Below, in pieces: positions 1-8,595 of a DNA stretch of 64,000 nt. A program made the translations under genes and the position numbers. Numbering within the stretch: position 1 is the first letter of the stretch; the number at the start of each line of letters is the position of its first letter. Where the stretch lies: positions 372,001-436,000 of the forward strand of contig JAWKHJ010000003.1 in assembly GCA_041394905.1 (NCBI GenBank), written 5' to 3'. The notes beneath the pieces were generated by a model. The model had not been told where the DNA came from. It saw only the letters and a list, made by a program, of their open reading frames with translations, and did no database searches. The DNA is from RI-231 sp041394905. GTDB taxonomy: Bacteria > Acidobacteriota > Terriglobia > Bryobacterales > UBA6623.

Positions 1-926
1 ATGGCGCTGCTGGCGATCCCATTGTGGTTTGGACAAGGTTCGCTCTACGAATGGAGCGCCGCCGGCGCCGAAGCAGCCGAGAAGCTCAGCCATAAAGAGC
101 CCTACCTCAACCTGCCGTTCTTCGTCATTCGCTCGGTGGCGTATTTCATTGTTTGGGGCGTCCTCTCTTGGCTGTTGAATCGAGCCTCGACCTCCCAGGA
201 TGAGTCTGACGATCCGGCGCACACACGGCGGCTGCGGAACATCAGCGGCCCAGGTCTAATCATCTACTCACTGACCATGACGTTCGCGGCGTTCGACTGG
301 GTCATGTCGATCGAGCCGCTTTGGTACTCGACGATCTTCGGAGTCATCGTCATGCTCGGTCAAATTCTGACCGCCTTGTCCTTTTCGATGATCGTGCTGC
401 CACAAATCGCAGGCGCCGAAGGATTGGACGAGCTAGTCGCCCCAAGTATCTAAACGACGTGGGAAACATCACGCTTGCGTTCTTGATGCTTTGGGCCTAC
501 AGTCATTTTGCTCAATACCTCATCATTTGGTCGGGCGACATCTCCGAGGAGGTTGCCTGGTATGTGCACCGCATCGACGGCGCGTGGGGCGTATATACAC
601 CCCTATTGGCTTTTCTGCATTTCGTTGTGCCCTTTCTCATGCTCTTGCAGCGGCCCTGGAAGCGCGACATCTCCAGGCTGACGAAACTCGCCTGCTATCT
701 GCTGGCTCTTCGCTTCTTCGAGCAGGTGTGGCTCGTGGAACCCTCCTTTGGCGGCCTCACCCTTCTCACTTTGTTGCGCGACGCCGCAGCCGTGATCGCC
801 TTGGGGGGGCTATTCTGCGCGTACTTCGCTTGGGAAGTTGCGAAGAAACCCTTGCTGCCGCGCCATGATCCGTTGTTACCGGGCGTAGTCGAGCGCCTTG
901 TTGGCCAGCGAGTGGGAGACGTTTAG
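1..926 (+). CDS. actF: Alternative complex III subunit ActF (partial, frameshifted)
   Basis: Integral membrane quinol:cytochrome c oxidoreductase subunit of the NrfD/ActF type. The frame is open from base 1, so the true start is upstream and roughly the first 100 residues are missing; the ATG at 1 is probably internal. Hydrophobic helices alternate with typical ActF stretches such as FDWVMSIEPLWYSTIFG and, after the break, LWAYSHFAQYLIIWSG. The first frame stops at 451-453 and homology resumes in another frame from about 440 (KYLNDVGN), so one indel lies near 440-450. Stop TAG 924-926 sits one base before the next ATG. Position directly before cox genes matches ACIII-caa3 operons, in which the complex passes electrons from quinol to the oxidase. 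Family is confident; the frameshift is probably sequence error. Confidence 0.85.
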
Positions 927-927
927 G

Positions 928-1363
928 ATGGGCGACCCTGTCATCGAGAATCCGACGGTACGCTATGAGGCAGATGACTTCTCGCCGCGTGCAGTCTTGT
1001 TCGCAATCGTGGGTCTCTTCGTATTTCTCGGCGCCATCGCCGCTGTGAGCGTAGCGATTTACTGGCAACTCGCGGACTGGATGCCGACCGCCGGCGCACC
1101 CGCAGCCGCGGCCCTATCCGCCGTTGCGGACCGACGTTGCCGCCTGGGCGGACGAACAAATCCGCTCGGTGCGCGATCGCGCCAGCTCGTACGGCTGGGT
1201 CGACCGCGAAAGCGGCGTCGCTCACATTCCTGTCGAACGCGCCATGGATCTTCTACTCGAAGAAGGCTTTCCGCAGCAAGAGAACGCGCCGAAGGGCGAA
1301 GAAGGGCGCTTCATAGCGCCAGTCCCTTCCGTTCCGCCCGTCATACACAGGGAGGACAAATGA
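928..1363 (+). CDS. Small membrane protein between actF and coxB (frameshifted)
   Basis: Begins MGDPVIENPTVRYEADD, followed by one strong transmembrane segment at about residues 25-50, then a periplasmic tail with the motif YGWVDRESGVAHIPVERAMD. The frame must change near 1100-1112 to join the two halves; read as one gene it is about 145 aa. Its TGA (1361-1363) overlaps the coxB ATG as ATGA, which points to translational coupling. Small proteins carrying a YGW(V/I)D...IP..RAM motif are common at this place in ACIII/cox operons, but I know no established function. A role in assembly or stabilisation of the respiratory supercomplex is inference. Confidence 0.7.
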
Positions 1364-2343
1364 ACCCCGGATCTCATTTCGCTCCCCCAGAAGCTTCGAC
1401 GATCGCCCCATGGGTAGACGGACTGCTCGCCTACCTCACCATTGCCAGCTTTCTGACGACCTTGCTCGTGGCGGCTCTGGTGGTCGTCTTTCTCATTCGG
1501 TACCGGCAGCGCCCAAACCGTCACGCCCGCCAGATTCGCGGCAGCCTGCCGCTTGAAATCGGCTGGACGATCGCGCCGCTGATTGTGATGCTGACATTCT
1601 TTTTCGCCGGCGCGAGCGTCTATTCCCGCTACCAGCGGCCACCCCAGGGCGCCATGGACGTCTACGTCGTCGCAAAGCAGTGGATGTGGACCTTGCAGCA
1701 CCCGCAGGGGCCGCGTGAGAAGGACGCCCTACACGTGCCGATGGGAACCCCAGTTCGTTTGATCATGACGTCCGAAGACGTCGTTCATAGCTTCTTCGCT
1801 CCGGCGTTTCGGATCAAACAAGATGTGCTGCCGAACCGCACGACCCAGACTTGGTTCGAAGCGACTGAGCCGGGCCGCTACCGCCTCTATTGCGCCGAGT
1901 ATTGCGGCACGAGCCATTCCAACATGAAAGGTTGGATCACGGTCATGGAACCGCAGGAGTTCCAGGCCTGGCTCGAGGATGCCGGACAAGGCCCTTCAAT
2001 GGCGGCCGCCGGCGAGAAGCTCTTTCAACAGCTCGGCTGCGCGCAGTGCCATGCCGGAACGTGCCCGCCCTTGGGCGGATTATTTGGCAGTAGCGTCCCG
2101 CTGGAAGACGGATCGCTGGTTACGGCGGACATCGACTATCTGCGGAACTCGATCCTCAATCCTCAGGCACAGATCGTCGCCGGGTACCCGCCCCAAATGC
2201 CCACGTTCAAGGGTCAAGTGACCGAGAGCGAGTTGCAGCAGTTGATTGCCTACATCCGATCGTTGAGCGAGCAGGGAGCGGCCGGTTCCTCTCAGGCTCC
2301 TCCCTCAGGTGTTCGCTCTGACATCGAGGAGGGAGTGCGATGA
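1360..2343 (+). CDS. coxB: Cytochrome c oxidase subunit II with fused cytochrome c domain (caa3 type)
   Basis: About 327 aa. Two N-terminal transmembrane helices (residues ~20-45 and ~65-90) are followed by the cupredoxin domain with the CuA site CAEYCGTSHSNM near residue 178. A C-terminal class I cytochrome c domain follows, with CAQCH near 228-232 and a Met-containing segment PPQMPTF as axial-ligand region. The fused haem domain makes this a caa3-type subunit II that takes electrons directly from ACIII or a soluble cytochrome. Start ATG 1360 follows a GGAGG at 1351-1355 and overlaps the upstream stop; its own stop overlaps coxA by 4 bases. No defects seen. Confidence 0.95.
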   Translation: MNPGSHFAPPEASTIAPWVDGLLAYLTIASFLTTLLVAALVVVFLIRYRQRPNRHARQIRGSLPLEIGWTIAPLIVMLTFFFAGASVYSRYQRPPQGAMDVYVVAKQWMWTLQHPQGPREKDALHVPMGTPVRLIMTSEDVVHSFFAPAFRIKQDVLPNRTTQTWFEATEPGRYRLYCAEYCGTSHSNMKGWITVMEPQEFQAWLEDAGQGPSMAAAGEKLFQQLGCAQCHAGTCPPLGGLFGSSVPLEDGSLVTADIDYLRNSILNPQAQIVAGYPPQMPTFKGQVTESELQQLIAYIRSLSEQGAAGSSQAPPSGVRSDIEEGVR

Positions 2344-3968
2344 CGCCTACCCTCGTCGAACCCCGTTCCGCCATCCGCGAAAGCTACCTTGCGGGCGAAA
2401 CCGGGATTTGGTCTTGGCTGAAGACGATCGACCACAAGCGGATCGCAATCCTCTACATGGTCTCGATCACGTTCTTCTTTCTGGTTGGCGGTTTCGCGGC
2501 ATTGCTGATTCGTTTCGAGCTGATGACGCCTCAGGGCGACCTGGTCGATGCAAATACTTACAACCGCCTCTTCACCACACACGGCGCGATCATGGTTTGG
2601 TTCTTTCTGATCCCGTCCATCCCAACCGTGCTTGGAAACTTCCTCATTCCAATCATGATCGGCGCGAAGGATCTCGCTTTTCCGCGCCTCAACTTGTTGA
2701 GTTGGTATCTATTCGTCACCGGCGGCCTCGTTGCTCTCGTTGCCTTGCTGTTGGGCGGCGTCGATACCGGATGGACGTTCTACACCCCGTATAGCTCGAC
2801 TTATTCCAATTCGGCTGTTCCCTGGCTCGTCACCGGCATCTTCATCGCCGGGTTCTCATCCATCCTGACGGGGCTAAATTTCATCACGACCATCCACACG
2901 ATGCGCGCCCCGGGCATGGGCTGGTTTCGGTTGCCTCTGTTCGTCTGGTCGCACTACGCAACAAGCATCATTCTCGTGCTTGCCACGCCGGTTCTTGCGA
3001 TTACCTTGGCTCTGGTAGCGCTCGAGAAATTGGTAGGCCTCGGCATCTTCGATCCCGCCTTGGGCGGAGACCCGCTTCTCTTTCAACATCTCTTCTGGTT
3101 TTATTCTCATCCCGCGGTTTACATCATGATCCTGCCGGGAATGGGAGTCATCAGCGAACTAATCGCCACGTTCTCTCGCAAAACCATCTTCGGGTACACG
3201 TTCGTGGCGTTCGCAAGCTTAGCGATCGCATTATTTGGCTTTCTGGTCTGGGGTCATCACATGTTCGTCTCGGGGCAATCCGCTTATGCCTCGATGGTGT
3301 TCTCGATGCTCAGCTTCTTCGTCGCCGTGCCTTCCGCGGTCAAGGTCTTCAACTGGACGGCTACTCTGTACAAGGGTTCGATTTCGTTCGAGACCCCAAT
3401 GCTATACGCCATCGGATTCATTGGGTTGTTTACTGTTGGCGGCTTGACCGGCCTTTGGCTCGCAACCCTCGGAGCGGACGTTCACCTGCACGACACCTAC
3501 TTCGTCGTCGCCCATTTTCACTACATCATGGTGGGCGGCATGGTGACCGCTTATCTCGGCGCCATCCACTACTGGTGGCCGAAGATCAGTGGACGCATGT
3601 ATCCGGAACGGCTGGGACAGGCTTCAGCAATCCTCATCTTCGCCGGCTTCAATCTGACTTTCTTTCCCCAGTTCCTCTTGGGTTACCTCGGGATGCCGCG
3701 GCGCTATTGGCAATATGACGCACATTTCCAGATGTACAACGTCATGTCCACCGCCGGCGCTTCGATTCTCGGACTGGGCTATGTGTTGCCGCTTGTCTAT
3801 CTGCTGTGGTCCTTCAAGCGGGGCGAGGCGGCCCCGGCGAACCCTTGGGGCGCCACAGGTCTCGAGTGGCAAATTGAGTCGCCGCCTCCAACGCACAACT
3901 TTACAACTACGCCGACCGTCACGACTCGACCCTACGACTACCCGGACGCACGGCAGGAGGAATCTTGA
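2340..3968 (+). CDS. coxA: Cytochrome c oxidase subunit I, A2-type
   Basis: 542 aa haem-copper oxidase catalytic subunit with 12 or more predicted helices; it reduces O2 to water and pumps protons. The haem/CuB segments are visible: THGAIMVWFF, the K-channel/CuB segment YSHPAVY (residues 255-261), the HH pair in WGHHMFVSG, and the haem ligands in HDTYFVVAHFHY. The position after the CuB histidine-proline is Ala rather than the Glu of A1 enzymes (HPEVY), and YSHP is the recognised signature of the A2 subfamily, as in Rhodothermus-type caa3. ATG overlaps the coxB stop (ATGA); the stop overlaps the coxC start. Intact. Confidence 0.96.
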   Translation: MTPTLVEPRSAIRESYLAGETGIWSWLKTIDHKRIAILYMVSITFFFLVGGFAALLIRFELMTPQGDLVDANTYNRLFTTHGAIMVWFFLIPSIPTVLGNFLIPIMIGAKDLAFPRLNLLSWYLFVTGGLVALVALLLGGVDTGWTFYTPYSSTYSNSAVPWLVTGIFIAGFSSILTGLNFITTIHTMRAPGMGWFRLPLFVWSHYATSIILVLATPVLAITLALVALEKLVGLGIFDPALGGDPLLFQHLFWFYSHPAVYIMILPGMGVISELIATFSRKTIFGYTFVAFASLAIALFGFLVWGHHMFVSGQSAYASMVFSMLSFFVAVPSAVKVFNWTATLYKGSISFETPMLYAIGFIGLFTVGGLTGLWLATLGADVHLHDTYFVVAHFHYIMVGGMVTAYLGAIHYWWPKISGRMYPERLGQASAILIFAGFNLTFFPQFLLGYLGMPRRYWQYDAHFQMYNVMSTAGASILGLGYVLPLVYLLWSFKRGEAAPANPWGATGLEWQIESPPPTHNFTTTPTVTTRPYDYPDARQEES

Positions 3969-4594
3969 AGTCTTCAATTGAAAGTCACTTCTCGACCTTG
4001 CGTCAGCAGGCGGAATCCGCTGAGTTCGGAATGTGGATTTTTCTCGCGACGGAGGTCCTGTTCTTCGGCGCGGTCTTTTGCTCGTATGCGGTCTACCGCG
4101 CTTCGTACCCTCACGCCTGGAAGGCCGGTGCGGGACTGAACGACGCGATGCTGGCCACCGTGATGACCGCCGTGCTGCTGACCAGTAGCCTTACAATGGC
4201 GATGGGCGTTCAGGCCGCAAAACGCGGCAACTCAAGTCCTCTTCGTCGCAACGTGCTCCTGACGATGCTCCTGGGCGTGCTATTCCTCGTCCTCAAGTTT
4301 TACGAATACTACGAGCATGCGCACCATCAACTAGTACCAGGCTGGGATTTCTCCGGCTACCAAGGAGCTTCTGCTCAGAATGTCGAGCTCTTCATGAGCT
4401 TTTACTTCGCCATGACCGGACTACATGCGTTGCACATGATCGTTGGCCTCGGTCTGCTCGCCACCATCTGGGTGATGGCGGGACGTGGCCGCTTCGACGA
4501 AGCCTATCATGCTCCGGTTGAAAACATCGGACTCTATTGGCACTTCGTCGATATCGTCTGGATTTTCCTGTTTCCCCTTCTCTATCTTGTGTGA
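3965..4594 (+). CDS. coxC: Cytochrome c oxidase subunit III
   Basis: 209 aa membrane protein with five hydrophobic segments, in the bacterial subunit III/CyoC family. Recognisable stretches are FGMWIFLATEVLFFGAVF near the N-terminus, MTGLHALHMIVGL in the middle, and the ending HFVDIVWIFLFPLLYL. The start is TTG 3965-3967, overlapping the coxA TGA and preceded by the strong ribosome site AGGAGG (3956-3961); no in-frame ATG lies nearby. Subunit III stabilises the catalytic core and does not bind metals. Operon position after coxA is standard. Confidence 0.94.
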   Translation: MKSSIESHFSTLRQQAESAEFGMWIFLATEVLFFGAVFCSYAVYRASYPHAWKAGAGLNDAMLATVMTAVLLTSSLTMAMGVQAAKRGNSSPLRRNVLLTMLLGVLFLVLKFYEYYEHAHHQLVPGWDFSGYQGASAQNVELFMSFYFAMTGLHALHMIVGLGLLATIWVMAGRGRFDEAYHAPVENIGLYWHFVDIVWIFLFPLLYLV

Positions 4595-4601
4595 GCGACA
4601 G

Positions 4602-4925
4602 ATGTCGAAACCGCCTATCTCCTCCACCACTCTGCTTTTGGCCTGGATCGCCCTCGTAAGCTTGACGATCGCCACTTATCTGACGTGGAAAGGATCGTTC
4701 GGCGTCGCCGGGGAAGCAGTCAACTTTGTAATCGCAATCGCCAAGGCGACGCTGGTGACGGTTGTCTACATGGAGATCCGCAAGAGTCACTACCGCGCGA
4801 GATTCGCGGCCCTCGCCGGCCTTGTATGGATGGCCATCCTAATCGGGCTGGTCGCCTCGGACTACTCGACTCGAGACTGGAATCCAGCCCCGGTATTCTG
4901 GAACAGGTCCATCAACCGACACTGA
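4602..4925 (+). CDS. coxD: Cytochrome c oxidase subunit IV (bacterial, small)
   Basis: 107 aa with three predicted helices (residues ~8-30, ~36-58, ~68-88). It resembles the small prokaryotic caa3 subunit IV family (COX4_pro), including a VYMEIRKSHYRARF-like loop between helices 2 and 3. The ATG at 4602 lies 7 bases after the coxC stop. It is the last rightward gene of the respiratory operon; the next gene is convergent. Function is accessory to oxidase assembly. The family diverges rapidly, so the call rests on size, topology and position as well as sequence. Confidence 0.8.
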   Translation: MSKPPISSTTLLLAWIALVSLTIATYLTWKGSFGVAGEAVNFVIAIAKATLVTVVYMEIRKSHYRARFAALAGLVWMAILIGLVASDYSTRDWNPAPVFWNRSINRH

Positions 4926-4945
4926 TGCGCCCCGGGCTTCGATCC

Positions 4946-5344
4946 CTATCGGCCCAGATACCGCAATGCGAGGCCCAGCAGCATGAAGGCGAGCAGAAGC
5001 CAAAAGGCCCAGCCGAACACCACGGCTTCCGTCCGCAAAGCGCGTTCCCGACTAACCGGTTCATCGGAAGGAGTGTGATGGCCTAACGGTCGACTGGCCG
5101 CGAGGATGAGCACCACAACCAAGCCGGCGGCCAGAAAGCGACCCCAGCCGACGCCGAAGAGAGTTGGTCCAAACGGAATCAGCCAAAGCCCTCCTGCCCA
5201 GATCACGAAGAACAGGATCAAGAAGAACATGAGGGCCTTGGGGCCGGTCCTTCCTGGGCGGCCTACTCCCGTAAGGGTTGACCCAAACAGGATGAACAGG
5301 ACCACGGCAATCACGAGCGCGAACAACAGATCTACAAGGAGCAT
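4946..5344 (-). CDS. Small membrane protein of unknown function
   Basis: 132 aa, beginning MLLVDLLFALVIAVVLFILF. Four hydrophobic segments lie at about residues 3-22, 36-58, 66-84 and 106-128, with a short polar loop of Arg/Glu residues before the last helix. A glycine- and proline-rich motif TLFGVGWGRF precedes helix 3. It is convergent with coxD (20 bases apart) and I do not recognise a family. Similar short membrane proteins often flank respiratory operons, but no functional link is shown here. Confidence 0.65.
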   Translation of the reverse strand: MLLVDLLFALVIAVVLFILFGSTLTGVGRPGRTGPKALMFFLILFFVIWAGGLWLIPFGPTLFGVGWGRFLAAGLVVVLILAASRPLGHHTPSDEPVSRERALRTEAVVFGWAFWLLLAFMLLGLALRYLGR

Positions 5345-5472
5345 GATTCTCTCCCGAGCGGCGCTGATGCGCCGCCCTCATATAGGCGATGTTTAGCAGA
5401 AGGCTGTTGTTACAAACTGGTTCTCACTAGAAGCCGTCAGCGTACCTGCCCAAGGTGTTGCGAAGGTTAGGC

Positions 5473-6338
5473 TCAGTAGAGGCCGCTCAATCTGTCACTT
5501 CGATAGATCGCCCAGCCCATCGAACCGTCCGCCCCGGTGTCCACGGTGAGCTCGAAGACCTTCTGCGGCGGGTCTGCGTGGGTGACCTCAATGACTCTCG
5601 CCCAATGGCGATCGCCGATGATCAGCTCCGATTGACGCCCTTGTTTGTCCCGAAGCCGGCCTCCATCGGTGATCAGGATGTTACCCGTATTGGGGAGTGA
5701 ATCGGCCTCGGAGATGAAAGGCGAGTAGAAGTGTTCCTGTCCCTTGCCGCCATACCGCCAGACTTGTGCCGCGGTCATCGCTTTGGCGTCGATTGCGTAT
5801 TCAACGGCTCGACTGTAGCTCTCGCTGACATCCATCCTCTTCTTGGGCGGCATCGCTCGGAAGTTGCCGTTGTCATAAAGCAAGAGCGTGCCTCGAGGGT
5901 GAGTTCGACCATGTCCGCGAGTTTCCACTCCTTGACCATTGATCCTTCGGGCGTGAACTCGACGACAACGTTGTTGGTTCTTGCGTAGTGTTACCGCTTC
6001 CGTCACGAGCGTCGACGGTGAACGTGTGCGTGCATCCGGGATGAAACCCCAGCCGCAATCTCATGCTCTGTTGAGGGCTCTTCTGGCGTGGGTACGCTCC
6101 ATGAGCTCTCGCCATCTGAGACCTTGATGACCAGTCGGCTCGGCTCATCGGTTGCCGCCGAGACGATAGCGGCCATCGGGACCGCAGGATTGGGGTTCTG
6201 CTGCACCGAGGGCGTACGCGTGAACGATGGAGGCGCAGTGTCGCCGCAACCGCTGAGAAAACCGCACGCGACAACGGCAAACGCTGCCACCGAATAGAGT
6301 TGTGATCTCCTACAACGAACGTGTATTCCCTCGATCAC
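5473..6338 (-). pseudogene. Aryl-sulfate sulfotransferase-like lipoprotein, internally deleted and frameshifted
   Basis: Secreted aryl-sulfate sulfotransferase (ASST) family remnant. The GTG at 6338 begins a lipoprotein signal ending FLSGCGD. An Ig-like N-domain follows with PSVQQNPNPAVPMAAIV and VSDGESSW, then a frame change near 6050 into HTFTVDARDGSGN, then NNVVVEFTPEG, and the C-terminal propeller blades GTLLLYDNGN, YSRAVEYAID and LPNTGNILITDGG. Family members are usually about 450-600 aa; only about 290 codons remain, and the segment between RDGSGN and NNVVVEF, which should hold most of the propeller and its active-site histidines, is absent. Either a real deletion or an assembly collapse; not functional as read. 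Confidence 0.7.
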
Positions 6339-6549
6339 CGCCGGCCCAACCGCGGCGTGCGGAGGGGCGGCGGCTCGTGCAATTCCCGACCTTGGCGGCA
6401 GGAGCCGTGACGCGTCAGCTGAGATTTTCGTTTTGGCCCGGCGACCGGAGGTAGAGTAGCCGATCCACGGCCGCGCTGCAACGCCATTCGGGCTGTGTTC
6501 GCTTGGTATCCGCGGTGCAAGAACGCGACCGCAAGAACCGTTGCGCAAC

Positions 6550-8595
6550 TCAGCGCGAGGAATACAGCCGGCTTGCGAGCTCCGAGCGAGTCACCGGCCC
6601 GCTGCGATTGCTCTCGAGCGGAGCCAATGGACTCGGGAACTGGTCTTCTCGAAAGTCTGTCCAGTAGAGCGGCATATCTCCGTGAAACCAGTTGCGGTGA
6701 TCGACGGCCATCCACCCCCGCGAGACGGCGAGTTGGACGGGATCCGGCACGGGAAGCTCGAAGAAACGGGACAACGCATACGCGGCCTCCCGTCGCGTGA
6801 TCGGCGCGTCCGGCGAGGCGTGCAAATCGGATTCGCCCACGGGGTAGATCCCCCGAATGGCCGCCCAATGGATCGCCGCGAACTGCGGGTGGCGCGGGTG
6901 CAGATCGTCAAACCAAACCAATGGCACGCCCGCCGCCGCGAGCTCTTGCTGCACTGCGTCCGCCAGAGGAGGACGGTCGTCCTGCAAGGTCAGGCTCGCG
7001 ATCGTGGCTGCCGCTTCGCCGACGTTCCATTCGACGGGATGGAGCCGAAAGGCGCCGTTGGTCACGTGGGTCACGCCGATGTTCTTCCCTGCGGAGAGCA
7101 GGTTCGTCACTTTCTGGGGCATGAGCGCCCTCATGGGAATCTGGAACGGACGCGGCATCATCATTCGCCCGCGCTCGTTCGCGCCGCACGGGTGGATGTC
7201 CACCATGTAGAAACCCGTACCCACCGAGTCTTGGAACCGGCGGGCTCGCAAGCCGGGCTGGTATTCCGAGACGATGTCCTGCTCGGCGACCCGATCGGAT
7301 TTCGGCACGATGCGCCTTGCTTCTCGGAAGTAGGGCGTCTTCGACAGCCCGTCCTCCGTGTCCATCACGTCCTTGCGCAGACGCAATTCCGGATAGCCGG
7401 TTCCGTCGCCGTCGTCGCGCGCCAAGTCCGTCTGGAGCCAATACAGGAAGGCGAGTGACACGCGCTTTGCTTGTTGCAGGATGCGGGCCTGATCGAGCGG
7501 TGTCCGGTCCAGGATCGACTCGCTGTGATAGTCCTGCCGCGGCCAGTTGATCAGGGCCAGGTCGCCGGGCGCCTCCGGCCCCGTGAAGTTCTTCTCGGCC
7601 AGCAACCGCCGCCAGTTGAAGAACGACCCGGGCGACTGATTGTTCGGGATGGGCGGATCCTCGCCGAACATTTTGTACTGGAAATAGCCCCGCCATCCGA
7701 AATCGGTCTGATAGAACAGCCGGAATGCGAAGGGCTGTCCGTCTCGAAATTTCTCGTATTCGGGAGGCTTCGGGATGCGGTTGTCCGCTTCTGGGTGAAC
7801 GTCAATGGCAAAGGGGTAGGTGAAGCTTTGTACGCAAGCCGGGTTGGCTTCGACAGCGGCGTGGGGCTCCCCGGTGTCCGCCCGCGCTTCCGACCCTGCC
7901 ACGTAGGGAACGCCCGCCAAGGGCAGCAAGTCGCCTGTCTCCGTCGCATCGAGGACGAACCGCGGGACAATTCGGACCACTTGATCTTCTTCGAATTGAT
8001 AGGCCAGCGCCGATTGGATGCGGCCTTCCTTGACGTCGAGCGAGAAGACGACGGTCCGAAGCAGCAGTTGGATCTTGTCGCGGTGCGGCGCCAGCATCCG
8101 ATCGAGGACGGCCAAGCCGGCTTTGGGCTCGAAGCACAAGGGCGAGACGTAGCATGCCCCCGGGTTCAAGTCCTCCCGCGCCCTCGCTTCCGGCGTGAGG
8201 GGATAGTTGTCTTTGTAGTAGCTCCGAATGCCTTCGCGCATCTCGTAGTAGGAGCGCGTTCCGCCCGCGAATTCGATGTAGCGGTTCTCATCGAGCGCCG
8301 ACACGCCTCCAGCCGTAATCTGACCTCCGATCCAGTCCGTCTCTTCGGTCAGACAGACCGTGTGCCCGCGCTCTGCCGCCCGGAGCGCGGCGGCAAAGCC
8401 GCCCGTCCCGGCGCCGGCGACCAGGATGTCGCAGTGAATCTCGCGAGGCCGCGCCGGAACCGTGAAGGCGCGCAGGAAGGACGACGGCTCTCCGTTGACT
8501 CGCACGGCCTCGACGTCGACGAGTTGGACCGTCTGCGCCGAAACCGCGACAGCCATCAATAGGAAATAGACGAGAGTTGGGAAGTATCGAGCCAT
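6550..8595 (-). CDS. Secreted FAD-dependent oxidoreductase (FAD_oxidored family)
   Basis: About 681 aa. Signal peptide at residues 1-20 (cleavage after VSA), then a Rossmann FAD site AGAGTGG at 60-66 and the family segment WIGGQITAGGVSALDE near 95-110. The later FAD-domain block LLSAGKNIGVTHVTNGAFRL and the helix that follows complete the fold. These proteins occur in Planctomycetes, Verrucomicrobia and Acidobacteria, probably oxidising carbohydrates or related substrates outside the cytoplasm; the substrate here is unknown. The last ~100 residues carry two short repeats starting PITRREAA and PVTRSELA that resemble S-layer-homology motifs. The start overlaps the end of the upstream gene by 40 bases, so the two are probably co-transcribed. 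Confidence 0.85.
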   Translation of the reverse strand: MARYFPTLVYFLLMAVAVSAQTVQLVDVEAVRVNGEPSSFLRAFTVPARPREIHCDILVAGAGTGGFAAALRAAERGHTVCLTEETDWIGGQITAGGVSALDENRYIEFAGGTRSYYEMREGIRSYYKDNYPLTPEARAREDLNPGACYVSPLCFEPKAGLAVLDRMLAPHRDKIQLLLRTVVFSLDVKEGRIQSALAYQFEEDQVVRIVPRFVLDATETGDLLPLAGVPYVAGSEARADTGEPHAAVEANPACVQSFTYPFAIDVHPEADNRIPKPPEYEKFRDGQPFAFRLFYQTDFGWRGYFQYKMFGEDPPIPNNQSPGSFFNWRRLLAEKNFTGPEAPGDLALINWPRQDYHSESILDRTPLDQARILQQAKRVSLAFLYWLQTDLARDDGDGTGYPELRLRKDVMDTEDGLSKTPYFREARRIVPKSDRVAEQDIVSEYQPGLRARRFQDSVGTGFYMVDIHPCGANERGRMMMPRPFQIPMRALMPQKVTNLLSAGKNIGVTHVTNGAFRLHPVEWNVGEAAATIASLTLQDDRPPLADAVQQELAAAGVPLVWFDDLHPRHPQFAAIHWAAIRGIYPVGESDLHASPDAPITRREAAYALSRFFELPVPDPVQLAVSRGWMAVDHRNWFHGDMPLYWTDFREDQFPSPLAPLESNRSGPVTRSELASRLYSSR

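Noticed and set aside
1..3. ATG at the first base as the actF start
   Set aside because: ActF proteins are about 100 residues longer at the N-terminus, so this codon is internal.
898..2343. A 481-aa fusion of the small membrane protein with CoxB
   Set aside because: The frame is continuous only by chance; the middle part is Arg-rich nonsense and a proper coxB start with a ribosome site lies at 1360.
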